Source: Hysterangium stoloniferum
Taxonomy: Eukaryota > Basidiomycota > Agaricomycetes > Hysterangiales > Hysterangiaceae
Direction: 5' to 3'
Length of the DNA stretch: 64,000 nt
Assembly: GCA_015178975.1 (NCBI GenBank)
Contig: WHVD01000085.1
Location: forward strand, 1 to 64,000
Part shown: positions 46,985 through 58,043 of the stretch, piece after piece
How positions within the stretch are numbered: the first letter of the stretch is position 1
How the letters are laid out: every line of letters begins with the position of its first letter
Notes under the pieces: generated by a model
Seen by the model: only the letters and a program-made list of their open reading frames with translations
What the model was told of the DNA's origin: nothing
The model's database searches: none
Translations under genes and position numbers: made by a program

Positions 46985-48242
46985 ATGTTCCCTCTGTGGG
47001 TTTCTGCGGTTGTAGGTATCGCATATATACACCGAATCAGTGCGACAGCGGTATGTGCCTCCGTCGTTGAAAGAAGCTTTTTCACTGATTAGGATTGCTA
47101 GACGACCGAGGCAATTTGTACCGCAGACCTATGGGTATGTGATGTTCATTCTATCCTCACCTTATGCATTGACATTCCATTTCATAGACTTTTAATAAGG
47201 ACAGTGTTAGTCCATGTCAGGGCAAGCACTCTCGTCTACGTTTCCTAGCTTGATGAAGTCTGATCTTGCCCCAACGCAGTCGCCTCTGATCTTCAAGCAG
47301 CGTGCTCCGGTGGCAGTATGTTCTTTACCATTTCACCCTTGCATCATTCACACGTGCTTCTTCAGTCTGGGATACACCCGCATTGACCCTAGGTTTGAGT
47401 TATATCGGTCCTAAACAAGACCAAGCGAACAAATGTACGTGCAGTACGGTAGTTTACTCGCTCATCTCGGCCTGTGGTGCATGTCAAGGAGGCACGATTA
47501 TCACGTGAATACTTGTTACAAGTATCCTAATTACAATATTGACTTTTCGTCTGTCATCCTAAATAGGTGGAGTCAATGGAGCCTAAATTGCACATCATCG
47601 GACATCACGCTCAGCCAATACCCCCTCACAATCCCACAGAACACATCCATTCCTAGTTGGGCTTATCTCAATGTTACAGGTACTAACGTATGGGACCCAT
47701 CAGCAGCGTTTGCTGACCATAATTCGGGCGCGGCGGACTCTACAGCGGTACCTTCAGCTACTGGAATTCCAACGTCTACGGGAAAGAAATCGAACCCTGC
47801 AGGCCCGATTGCAGGAGGCGTTGTTGGTGGTGTCGTAGGACTTGCCTTGATAGCCGTTGGTGTGTTCGTCTTAATGAAACGTCGTAACGTCGTGCGCCCG
47901 GTTTCAGGTGGTGAGAAGGAAAAGATCGATCTGGCGGCCAGCCCATCGTTTCACGGAGGATACCCTTCGCCCTCTTTCCAGATGCATACCGATCCGCATA
48001 AACTTTATGTAATGCCCTCATGTTAAAACTTAAAGCTTTATACATTACTCACTTTTTGTCCTCACCAGGATCCCTCTGATCCAAGTACATTTCCCAGGTC
48101 GCCTGCCCCGACATCCCCCACACAGGCGCCTTCGATGATTGCTTCTGACAGCGTAGCCACATACTATAATCGGCAGAGTGCCCATTCATTACCCGCCCAA
48201 AGTAGGCCAGGCGGCCAGTATACAGGCGTTCCTGAGATATAA
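46985..48242 (+). CDS. 8-Cys ectodomain single-pass membrane protein, copy F (307 aa)
   Basis: Exons 46985-47050, 47102-47134, 47188-47221, 47280-47315, 47366-47504, 47567-48008 and 48069-48242 give 924 nt ending TAA. It is the copy with the most canonical signals: introns 1 and 2 both start GTATGT, and intron 1 ends CTAG. Intron 3 starts GCAAGC instead of GTAAG, so it would be a GC-AG intron. Motifs are FNKDSVSPC, SDLQAACSGG, CTCSTVVYSLISACGACQ and WAYLNVTGTNVWDPSAAFADHNSG. The linker is short and the helix is PIAGGVVGGVVGLALIAVGVFVLM, followed by KRR. It is the most diverged intact member. Its 3' end is duplicated at 60409. Confidence 0.82.
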
Positions 48243-48381
48243 AGACCCTCCCACGATGGTTGTTTCTGGTCCAACTGACGCTGAACTTTTGACCCCTATC
48301 TCCACTTACTCACAACGTTGTATTTCAAAAAAATATCTTTTTACTTATGTAACGATTAATTTATCTTTCTGAATTATACTG

Positions 48382-49005
48382 TAGTCGACGTGCGGAATTC
48401 AAAATCAAGAATGTGGGAGAGCTGAAATGGTTTTTTAGGCACCAATGTAAGGGAGTGTGACTCCCTACACTGCGTTTTGTTGATATTTGGTCCCATTGTT
48501 CTCCACTAGTATATATTATGTACAGGTGGACGTGAATAAAGTAGTGGTTTGTTCCCCATCACTCATTCTAGTGTCTGTCTGCAGCTGCAGCAGATACTAG
48601 TCTTACACCAAAGTCAAGCGGAATCATACGGAAAGAACGATGTCATTTCCCAACGTTCGTATATTGACAAAATGATAGTGCATTTCGGTCTACAGCACGC
48701 GGCGTCGCTATCTACGCCACTTGATCCCATCATCACCTATCCATTTCCCAATCCCCCAGTATCCCTTGTCAGTATGAAGACATGTGTGATGTTCCCTATC
48801 TCGAAGCTATAGGGCCACTAATGTACGCCACCCTCGGTGCCCGTCCAGATATAGCATTTGCCGTTTCTTTTCTCGCGCACTTTATGCAAAACCCGGGTCG
48901 GCCGCAATGGGAAGAGGGTAAAAAGTGTGTTCAGGTATCAGAAGGAACAAGAGATCAATGGCTCGTGTTCGGAGATAGACGACACCGTTCACAAAATGGA
49001 AAGTA
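48382..49005 (+). pseudogene. Copia RT/RNase H fragment (copy 1)
   Basis: Reads FKIKNVGELKWFF, then, after a small LTR insertion, SYIDKMIVHFGLQHAASLST, then [20 protein letters not shown]. It ends with a broken HW..VKRVFRYLKGT-type segment. Several frameshifts; no catalytic core. Confidence 0.75.
48446..48607 (+). repeat. 162-bp solo mini-LTR inside the copia fragment (copy 1)
   Basis: TGTAAGGGAG...CTAGTCTTACA splits the copia GTK segment. ACCAA precedes it and CCAA follows, so the target duplication is 4-5 bp depending on how the shared A is assigned. It has a TATATTAT box and AATAAA, as expected for an LTR. Confidence 0.55.
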
Positions 49006-49304
49006 GCATTAATCCAATTCATTGCACTTTAAGAATGCCAATCGCTCTGGCAATTGTGGTCACTATAACTATCTGTACCATGGTCTCACTTTATGCCTAA
49101 CTTTGATCTGCCGTAAGATGCATCTGGGGTCGACTGTACAGGTTTTCAGACTAGATTGGATAATGCCGTATTACAAAACGACTCAGGCTATGTTTTTAAA
49201 AGAGTATTATTACATAAAGGACAAATCATGATGTTTGAAGACGCTTAGACCATACATATTTCACACTTTGGTGGTGCTGCCCAGTTCTCAGCTTCGTTTC
49301 GTAT

Positions 49305-49760
49305 TTAGAAGCAGTCGGTGCACTGGGAGATCTATAGTGGAGGGTGAAAATATGTTAGCATTTTTCAAAAGCTAAAAACACAACTGACGTTGACTTCCGC
49401 GTTGACAGCAGCAGAGAAACATGCCGCATCTGCAAAGGGGTCTGTGGATTTTTGAGCTATTATTATGATCCACGCCAACTCCAGTCAACTCACCCAAGCC
49501 CTCCATTGAAGCGGCAACACCACAGGCAGCAACTGGGAATATGAGTAAGTCATCAATGTTGTCAACACAGTATTCCACCAGTCTCACATTCACCGGCGAG
49601 TGCGGAAACACAACCTGTAAAAGCGTCAGGCTCTGTATGGACACTGTTGAATACCCTAAGACTTACCTCCAGGGTTGCATGCGCGAGGGTACAATGGAGG
49701 GGTCCCAGTAACGGTTGCAATCATGATAGAAACAAAGACAATGACTTGAGAGAATTGCAT
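49305..49760 (-). CDS. Small secreted six-cysteine protein, copy 1
   Basis: Same five-exon structure as the genes in the terminal inverted repeat (see 63523), here 456 nt from ATG 49760 to TAA 49305. Differences from the other copies are substitutions that keep the frame (VTGTPP for VSATPA after the signal peptide, MEGL for MGGL, CTDCF for CSDCF) and one base lost within intron 4. All six cysteines are kept. A signal peptide followed by three likely disulfides indicates secretion. Confidence 0.7.
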
Positions 49761-49827
49761 GACGAAAAAGTGATAAAAACTATGGAGTCTTAGAGAGCAG
49801 CAACTGTGCTTGCGCGGTGGAAGTAAT

Positions 49828-51016
49828 TCAAGGCGAAGTGATGAAGATGATATGCATTCACCTCAATCCTTTTAAACTCTATGAAGGTGGTATAAACGAA
49901 TTTTTGAAGGAACCCGAACGCCCCGTTAAGCTACAGGGCGAGAGAGAGCAATCACCATCGGATTGAATTGTTTGTTGATAGAACAACATATCACATATTG
50001 CCAGAAGTTCGTTCGAATTGGTCGATCGTGTTTGCCTTGACGATAAATTGTAAAGCGTATCGGTTTTGTCAATTATGACAATCATTAGAGTTGGGCAATG
50101 AGCAATTGACTTACATAACCTCCATTCACATATCGATCATTTACTGATCTGATCAAGAAGCAGTGTGACGTCAAAGTCGCTAAGCTCCTCACGCATCATT
50201 CACAACTTTCACCGCTGAATTGCAGCGTTTACCCCACACACAATCTACCTGACAACAGATTGTGAGTTGTCAATGGATGCAAACAAGTCCATGTGGCAAG
50301 GCGTCATCCTTCAACTTTTGAGGAAAAGCGGCTGATACAGTGTTTCAGTAGGTTCTAAAGGAAGGCAAGGCAATAATTGCAGCTCTTTTATTGATTTATA
50401 GTCATTTAAGAACTAGTATTATTGTCTGAAAATCATGTAAGAATTAAATTAACACACACAGTATCAGGGTTTATTGCCATCTTTAGAGGAGTTTAAAAAC
50501 ATCACTAGATTAATGCTTTGGATGATGAAGAGACGAAAGGAGTAAACGGCTCGATTGTCAAAGTAATCTCAGATAGCGTATATCTGAACTTCGAAAAAGA
50601 GGGTGTAGAATAATGTATGGTGATACATACTGTCAGGCATTTCCTATGTTTCGAATTTGATCATCACGAAAGCTAATCGATATCACCAATTATGGTGATT
50701 ATTAAAACTGAACAATAGCAATTGTTTAACCACGAATCATTTATTGATCGTGTGGCCTAGCGCAACGAATTTTATTGCCGAATTAAGCGTCTGGTGCCGG
50801 CTGGCTAATTAAGCAATAATAGGTCGAGTGTGACATGGGGAGTACTGGCATCGAAGTCAAAAATATCGACAGACAATTCAATCCGATGGTGATTGCTCTC
50901 TCTCGCCCTGTAGCTTAACGGGACGTTCGGGTTCCTTCAAAAATTCACTTATACCACCTTCAAAGAGTTTAAAAAGGATTATGGTGAATGCATATCATCT
51001 TCACCACTTCGCCTTG
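49828..51016. repeat. Older, truncated version of the inverted repeat
   Basis: Arms 49828-49980 and 50864-51016 are reverse complements with a few mismatches, separated by an AT-rich 880-bp centre without a gene. The right arm is cut at 51016, before its own copy of the secreted-protein gene. Confidence 0.75.
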
Positions 51017-51049
51017 TAACAAAATATGCTATGATACATTTTAGTGAGC

Positions 51050-51298
51050 TGACTGTAACTGAGACTATGGGGATAATAACATACCTCAGTCAACACGTAA
51101 GAGTGGTTCGACTGAGGTATGAGGCTGCTACTGTGCTAGCTAAATAGGTTTTGGATATACAAAAGAAAAGAAATACAATAGTGGTATACATGTCTAAGGC
51201 ATAAAATGGCTTGGTATGGTCATGTTAACTTGACATAGAGTAGGGCGGTACTGCTTAGTGTTGTCATGTAGGCTTGGGTGCTCAAGTCTATCTCAACA
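51050..51298 (-). repeat. 3' LTR of the minus-strand copia remnant (249 bp)
   Basis: On the minus strand it begins TGTTGAGATAGAC right after GCCAGGGGAG and ends AGTTACAGTCA. The CA-side 105 bases recur at 56546-56650. Confidence 0.7.
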
Positions 51299-53835
51299 CT
51301 CCCCTGGCTTGGTGCACTCTTGCAAAGTTGTAATGCAATGCAGTGTTTGTTGAAGAGCACCTTAGCCAACAGTTTCATGAACATATTGGCAAGGTGTTCA
51401 TTAGAGGGTATGTGATATACTCACACAAGGCATGAAACAGATACTATGGATGTATGTGGCCATGGATGAAGTCGGGTTCCCACAACAGAAGCCAGCCATT
51501 TTGTACAACAATAATTCTGGGGCAGTTCTTTTGACTAAAAACACAAAACACAAAACACAAGTCAAACACATTGACATATGATACCACTATATACAGGAAC
51601 ACGCTGAAGAAGGGGACATAGAAGTGCCATATATTCTGACTCTGTCATGGACAATGCAACTGTTGGTTGATACTTTGAATCCCAATTGGTAGGACCCCCT
51701 GCCTGGATGAAAACATATCCAGAACAGGATCGGCATGTGTCAATGTCTCCAGCATAGTCAGCATTGATATATCCCACTGGGGTCAGATTCCTGTGTGAGC
51801 TGCCATAAGTGATACTATAATCAAGGGTCCCCTTGATGTAATGGAGGATGTGGGTCAACACCTTCCAATGTGCCCATCCTGGGTTCAAGGCAAATTTGCT
51901 AAGCATGGAAACTGTGTATGAGAGGTGTGGTCATGTTGTGATTTGTGCATACATGATCAATCCCAGTAACTTGTGATATGGTTTATCAGAGATAAAGATG
52001 CAATCCTCAGTTGTTTGAGGGGCCTGCTCCTTGGTCAGTATGATACCCAGTGGTAATGGCATGTTGTGAGAGTTTGATTCTGCCATTCCAAAGTGTTCAA
52101 GGATGTGTTTGAGGTAAGCATGTTGCAATATTCTGATGGTTCCATGTTCCCTGTCTTGATTGATCTGTATTCCTAGTACTAGGTTCGCATCTCCCAGATC
52201 CTTAGTTTTGTAAGTCCAGCCTAACTCTTTCTTTGCCCATTCTGCTTCTTCTTTTGAGGATGAGATCCCTGTAGTATCATCAATATAGGTACCCGTGAGT
52301 GTGGTGTTTCCATTTGAATGTCAAGAATGTACTGACAGGTCAGCTTTTGACTGATAATAGCTCAACTCACTCATCTCTCTATCCAAAGTCCCCCACCAAT
52401 TGTTTGCCCCATCCATAGTACCATATAGTGTCTTTACCAGTTGCCCAACCTTTCCTTCTTCTTTTGCCCCATTGGGCAGTTCAATGTATGTCATGGCTTG
52501 GAAGATGGAGTTGAGGTTTGCTGCAATGTAGTCAATTTGCCATGCTTCCATGTTGGTGGCAGTGGCAATGGCTAAATTCATTCATAGCAACTCATATCAT
52601 ACAACTGATGCATACATCTTGAAAGAATTGATGCTGGGAATTTGCATGAAACCTTTAGTGACAAGGCACACCTTACACATGATGAGTTTCCCATTACTGT
52701 CATACTTGTTTGTGAACGTCTACTGAGTTTTTATCAGTCTTGCATCCTTGAGACAGTCCACTACTGTCCAAACTCCATGTTTCTTCATTACCACCGGTTC
52801 TTTGCTTATTGAACCCCCCCATATGTCAGGATGCATCATCGCCTCATTATATGTATTGGGGAGCCAAAAGTTTATGGGGTCTGGGATCACATTGGTGTCT
52901 GTGTGAAAGGCCCTGACTTGGTCATGATCAGTTGTGTGTCTTGTCATCTGCCCATCCAGCGGCCTTAGCATCTCGTATATTATTTTTGGAATTTATTGAG
53001 CTTTGAAGTGCCTTTGTTGGTACAGAAACACATGATGAGCAATGTGGTGTGGGTTCAATAATGGTTGGTTTGGGGGCAGATGAAGAAGTATTAGTTGGAG
53101 GTATATGGTCGTGCACTGGTGCTAGTCCCCTGTGAGTCTCATATGATTTCTCACTTATTGGTGTGTTAAGTGTAACATGGCCAGTGTTAATCACCTCCTC
53201 CTCACTCGATACATCATTTAGCATTCTGTGACTATAGGTTTCTTCGAAGATGATGTTGTGAGAACAGAAAATACATCAGGTTTCTGGGTCATAAATTCAG
53301 TAAGCATCAATCCAAAATATCCTACATGAATCTCTTGGATAGAGCATGGATCCAGTTTTACCCAGCCCACCTCCTGCTTCAACTGGGATCTTCACATAGG
53401 TGATACATCTGAGTGGTCATAGGTGAGAGATGTCAGGTTTTCGTCCATACCACAGCTCAAAGGGAGTTGCATCAGGGTGCCTAGAGGTGGGGATAAAGTC
53501 CATCATGTATGCAATTGCTGCTGTGATTTTGCACCATAGTGATGGTGGAAGATTGTTTTTGTACAGGCAAATGCAGGCCCTTTCAATGATGGTGTGGTGA
53601 CACTGTTTGACGATGCCATTGGATGAGAAGGAATAGGTGGTGGTAGACTCATGTATAATGGTTGCTGTCCACCCATTCTTCCCTGTGTATGGCTTGTACA
53701 ATGCAAAGTTGTCTATGTTGGTAAAGAAGTGGTCACTCACCACTGAATTGGCATAAGTGACAATGGTCAGTATCACTGGCTCTGCCTGTGTCATAAGTGC
53801 ATAGAATTCCCCAGATCCAGGAGTAAAGGGGTAGA
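51050..53835 (-). mobile_element. Ty1/copia retrotransposon remnant, minus strand
   Basis: From right to left: an integrase segment (53417-53794, SNGIVKQCHHTIIERACICLYK...FELWYGRKPDISHL), a spacer, RT pieces (52321-52970, KTLYGTMDGANNWW; 51931-52128, LKHILEHFGM...YHKLLGLIMYAQITT) and RNase H (51562-51906, YINADYAGDIDTCRSCSGYV, SMTESEYMAL). A purine tract GCCAGGGGAG and the LTR follow. Many stops and frameshifts. The right side is cut by a gypsy LTR at 53836. Confidence 0.85.
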
Positions 53836-54645
53836 TGTTACGACTGGAATTCCCACTGAACTCTGGGCACTAACCTATATGCACCTGCACCCTATACGTA
53901 CCAATTGTCAGTTTACCAGAATTCCCACTGGACTCCATACATCAGACCTGTCCATGTTCGACCTCCATTACTTCATGTATCAGTCACAGGAATACCCGCA
54001 GGACTCCGTCCCTGTTTATCTCTGACCCTGTCCCATGCATCAGTCACCGGACCCTGCCTCGGAAAACCTGTCATCCTTCTAACTGAGCCCCATTCCCATT
54101 ATAGTCAAATGACCTGTCACAATTCAGACTTCACTCCCATCCCATTCCTGTTATGGTTTTATGACCTGTCACAATTCAGACTCCGCTCTGTTCCATCCTG
54201 TTCCTAACACCAAGTTTGGTGTTTATTTATCTTGTTTTATGTTTGTTAGTTTAGTTGTCATTATTACTGGATTTGGTATGTTATTCATTCCACAGTCTAT
54301 ATAGTCTGGCAGATGTTGTACATACAATCCAGTCAGAAAATCAGCTTAGATTCTCCCCAGTAATCTTAGTATATTTTCTGCTCTAAATTCCTCTTTGAAT
54401 CACACCATTCTTACTAGTTGGAGCCCACGGGCTCTGATGCATCTATCACTTGACCTCCGACTTATCTATCTTGACTCCCCGACCTCTCAGCCCATGAACC
54501 CCACCCGGACTCCCCAGGATTCCCGTCTGCCCATTTGAAATTGGACAACACGATCTCATGATGGTGCAGCCTATAAGCTGAACCCAAGTCTTACCAGCTT
54601 TCCCACGGATTTCTCTGGAAACCCTCCATGTATGCACCTTTAACA
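53836..54645 (+). repeat. 5' LTR of a gypsy element (810 bp)
   Basis: TGTTACGACTGGAATTCC...CACCTTTAACA. It is the plus-strand version of the solo LTRs at 20911 and 23378, and a gag frame follows 25 bases later, which ties this LTR family to gypsy. Confidence 0.85.
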
Positions 54646-54670
54646 GTATTTTCTGACTAAGACTTGCAGA

Positions 54671-55390
54671 TTGTTCAATATGCCACCAAGAAGAAAAGCA
54701 CACATACAGGCATCATTACCTGGACCATCGACTCTTCATTCCCCACTTACTTTGTATACCAGCCAGATACTCACAAACCAGCTGGATGCCATGGAAGAAG
54801 CCTGTATTGAAGAAGTCCCAGAAAACCAGGACAAATCTGAGCACAAGGACAAGTCCATGGCCCCCAACAAGGGCAAGGGTGTCGAAAATTCCCCATCTAA
54901 CGATCAACTGCCACTTTCGGACCCCGCCTCTGAGTATTTAGCAATCACTTTAGAAAGATTGATGAATCATATGCTCAGAGAAGGCAAAAAGAAGGATCCA
55001 GAACCTCTACGGTCAAAAGTCAATGTTCTGGAACTCTTCATGGGTTCCAACCCAAACAAACTTTCCACTTTCCTCATGCAATGTCACTTCAATTTCCATG
55101 ATCAATCTGCTGCATTCTCCACAGACTCCCAAAAAGTCAACTTTGCACTTTCATACTTGTTGGGATCCACTTTGAAATGGTTCAAACTGGCTTTTAGCAG
55201 ACTTTCCAAGGAAGAGCTGCTTTGGCTCAAAGATTGGGATGCTTTTGTTGAGGAGCTAGAAACCAACTTTGGCCTGTATGACCTGACAGGAGAAGCCAAG
55301 AATAGTCTCACTAATCTTCATATGAAGGACATGCAGCACATCACAGACTATATCATCCAATTCAATAATCTTGCAGCTCGTTGTCAGTGA
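54671..55390 (+). CDS. gag: Gypsy Gag, N-terminal/capsid part, truncated element
   Basis: A 239-residue frame starts MFNMPPRRKAH 25 bases after the LTR. It has an acidic, Lys-rich N-terminal third and a Retrotrans_gag domain (KLSTFLMQCHFNF, SYLLGSTLKWFKLAF, LKDWDAFVEELETNFGLYD, ITDYIIQFNNLAARCQ). It stops at TGA 55388-55390 where the frame GDPTLRHQFYAGLLSHLKD continues, so CGA-to-TGA is again likely. The element breaks off near 55625, before any zinc knuckle or pol. Confidence 0.82.
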   Translation: MFNMPPRRKAHIQASLPGPSTLHSPLTLYTSQILTNQLDAMEEACIEEVPENQDKSEHKDKSMAPNKGKGVENSPSNDQLPLSDPASEYLAITLERLMNHMLREGKKKDPEPLRSKVNVLELFMGSNPNKLSTFLMQCHFNFHDQSAAFSTDSQKVNFALSYLLGSTLKWFKLAFSRLSKEELLWLKDWDAFVEELETNFGLYDLTGEAKNSLTNLHMKDMQHITDYIIQFNNLAARCQ

Positions 55391-55629
55391 GGTGATCCCA
55401 CTCTCCGCCACCAATTCTATGCTGGTCTGCTGTCCCACCTTAAAGACAAAGTCTCGAAAGGAGAAGATGGCAAGCTAAAAACACTGTCCTGTATGCACCT
55501 TAAGGCTCAAAATGTGGACACACATTATTGGGAACATCACATGGAAGTTGCCCACAAGACCTCTGCAGACAAAGTCAACAAGTCCACGGCCAATAAAACC
55601 AACAACAACACTTCGTCTACCAGCAACCA

Positions 55630-55765
55630 AAACTCCACACAACTCATGTTTTTCCGCTTCTTCTGCCTCCTTCAATTCCCACATCAACATTCTCTCCTCC
55701 TCTTCTTGTTGTCGCTTCAATTCCTCCATCCTCTGTCGTTTTCATTGAAGTTCTTTGACCTTTGA
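55630..55765 (-). pseudogene. Fragment of a Glu/Arg-rich coiled-coil protein
   Basis: The minus strand reads MSKVKELQ*KRQRMEELKRQ, then QEEEERMLMWELKEAEEAEK, with one TGA where Arg would fit. The heptad-like charged pattern suggests a coiled coil. It lies at the broken end of the gypsy gag and is probably a piece of another element or host gene. Confidence 0.35.
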
Positions 55766-56024
55766 CATTTTAGTGAGTAGGGCAATTTCAGCATCTGAAC
55801 CTTCCAGAGTGTTGGCAAATAACTGTTGACGAATTGACATGCAAGTTGTGGTAAAAGAAACGAAATCATTAATTTAAATATTTGGAAGTTTTTATACTCA
55901 GACCAGCAGCTGAAACTCTCACTTCTAGAATTGCATAAATTTCATGACACATAATGATCAACCGTTGCTTCAACACTCAGTACCTAATCGCTCTATGGGA
56001 CTTCAGCCTAACAGGGGGGTACTG

Positions 56025-56545
56025 TTACAACCCATTCCCAGATATCATCAATATCCAATATTATCTAAAACATTCTGACATTCACCCCAAGTCTCTGATA
56101 TGACATCCATCTCAGCATCTGACCCAGACTTCCAACTATGGAACAATCACAGGTCCCATAATTCGAGATTTCATCCTTGTTCCACATATGGTAACTTGTT
56201 GTTTGACAAGTATTCACTTGTTTACTTATTGTATTCCCATTTTGCAATAAATTCCCTATTCCATCTTATTGTATTCCCATTTTGGAATAACTTCTGTTTC
56301 CATCTTATTATGATGCTAATTTGTAGTACAATAATGAGATGATCTATATTAGTTTCCAGGAATTGTACTTTACTTTAGATCTGATATCAACTTAGTTTCT
56401 TATTCCAACTTCCATCTTTCTGCATGCTCAATATTCAAAACTCTTCGGAACTCTGAATATCCATATCTTCCAGCATAAGTTTTCATTGCTGAAATTAAGG
56501 ACTCCTGAGCATTTGTGTAGAGGTGCAGTACATAAGCTAGCTGAC
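56025..56545 (+). repeat. LTR of a third retrotransposon family, truncated at right
   Basis: Starts TGTTACAACCCATTCCC directly after AACAGGGGGGTAC, a polypurine tract. Shared segments (CTTCCAACTA, TGGTAACTTGT..GTTTGACAAGTATTCACT) recur at 59769-60120. It is cut by copia LTR sequence at about 56546. Confidence 0.6.
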
Positions 56546-56650
56546 TGTAACTGAGACTATGGGGATAATAATGTACAGTACCTCAGTCGACATGTAAGAA
56601 TGGTTCAACTGAGGGATGAGGCTGCTACTACATATGCTAGCTACATAGGT
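56546..56650 (-). repeat. Copia LTR fragment
   Basis: Matches the first 105 bases of 51050-51298 (TGACTGTAACTGAGACTATG...). Confidence 0.7.
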
Positions 56651-56654
56651 TTGT

Positions 56655-57431
56655 TGTCCAATTTCAGACAGGCAGACAGGAATCCCGGGGAGTCCGGGCG
56701 GGGTTTGTGGGTTGAGGGGTCATAGGTTGGAGGTTGTGGGTTGAGAGGTTGTGGGTTGAGAGGTTATGGGTTGAGAGGTTGTGGGTTGAGAGGTCGGGAG
56801 TTGAGATAAATGAGAGAGATAGATGTGCCGGAGCTCGTGGGCTCCGACTAGCATGAGCGGTGTAATTCAAGTAGGAGTTTAGAGTGGAAAATGTATTAGA
56901 TTACTGGGGGGAATCTAAGCTGATTTTCTGACTGGATTGTATGTACAACATCTGCCAGTTTATATAGACCATGGAGTGAATGACATACCAAATCCAGTAA
57001 TGGCAAAACGAAACTAACAAAACATGAAACGAGAATAGTAAACACCAAATTGGTGTTAGGAATGGAACGGAACAGAGCGGAGTCTGAATCGTGACAAAGC
57101 ATAACCCATAACGGGAAACGGAGTGGGAGCAGAGTCCTAAATCATGACAGGTCATTTGACTAAAATGGGAACGGGGCTTGATTAGAGCGGTGATGGGATT
57201 CTAAGCGGGGTCCAGTGACTGATGTGTGGGATGAAGACGGACATAGACAGAGACGGAGTCGATCCAGGGGAAGTCTGGTGACTGATATGTGTCGTAATGA
57301 GGTTGAACGTAACGAGTCTTGATGTAACAGAGTCCGGGCGGGAAATCCTATAAACAGATGATTGGTGCTTGTAGTGTGTGGGGGCGTACGGGTTAGTGCC
57401 CGGAGTCTGGCAGGATTGTCCGGTCGTAACA
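56655..57431 (-). repeat. Gypsy LTR, truncated, minus orientation
   Basis: Matches 21005-21737: the TGTTAGG end is missing and the GTCGTAACA end is present. A five-fold GGTTGTGGGTTGAGA repeat at 56705-56800 is expanded relative to the solo LTRs. It abuts an oppositely oriented partial LTR. Confidence 0.8.
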
Positions 57432-58043
57432 CCGGACCCCACTTGGAAAACCCATCATCCCTCTAACTGAGCCCCATTCCCATTATAGTCAAATGACCTG
57501 TCACAATTCAGACTCCACTCCCACTCCATTCCTGTTATGGTTTTATGACCTGTCACAATTTGGACTCCACTCCATTCCATCCCATTCCTAACATCAAGTT
57601 TGGTATTTACTTATCTTGTTTTATGTTTGCTAGTTTCATTTTCATTATTACTGGATTTGGTATGTTATTCATTCCACAGTCTATATAGTCTGGCAGATAT
57701 TGTACATACAATCTAGTCAGAAAATCAGCTTAGATTCTCCCCAGTAATCTTAATATATTTTCCACTCTAAACTCCTCTTTGAATTACACCACTCTCACTA
57801 GTCGGAGCCTACGGGCTCCAATGCATCTATCACTCAACCTCCAACTTATCTATCTCAAATCCCCAACCTCTCGACCCATGACCTCTCGACCCATGAACCC
57901 TGCCCAGACTCCCCAGGATTCCCATCTACCCATTTGAAATTGGACAACACAATCTCGTGAGGGCACAGCCTATAAGCTGAAGCCAAGTCCTACTAGATTT
58001 CCCACAGGTTTCTCTGGAAACCCTCCATGTATGCACCCTTAAC
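57432..58043 (+). repeat. Gypsy LTR, truncated, plus orientation
   Basis: Matches 54046-54645 of the intact LTR. It lacks the first 200 bases and ends CCCTTAAC(G). It is joined head-on to the minus-oriented copy with no spacer. Confidence 0.8.

Larger units (their letters stand above)
47943..51016 (+). repeat. Segmental duplication, copy 1 (3.07 kb)
   Basis: Direct repeat of 60409-63455. It begins inside exon 6 of copy F (CCATCGTTTCA) and ends inside an inverted-repeat arm (CACTTCGCCTTG). It carries the copia fragment, the 162-bp LTR and the small secreted-protein gene. A few percent substitutions and short indels separate the copies. Confidence 0.92.
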
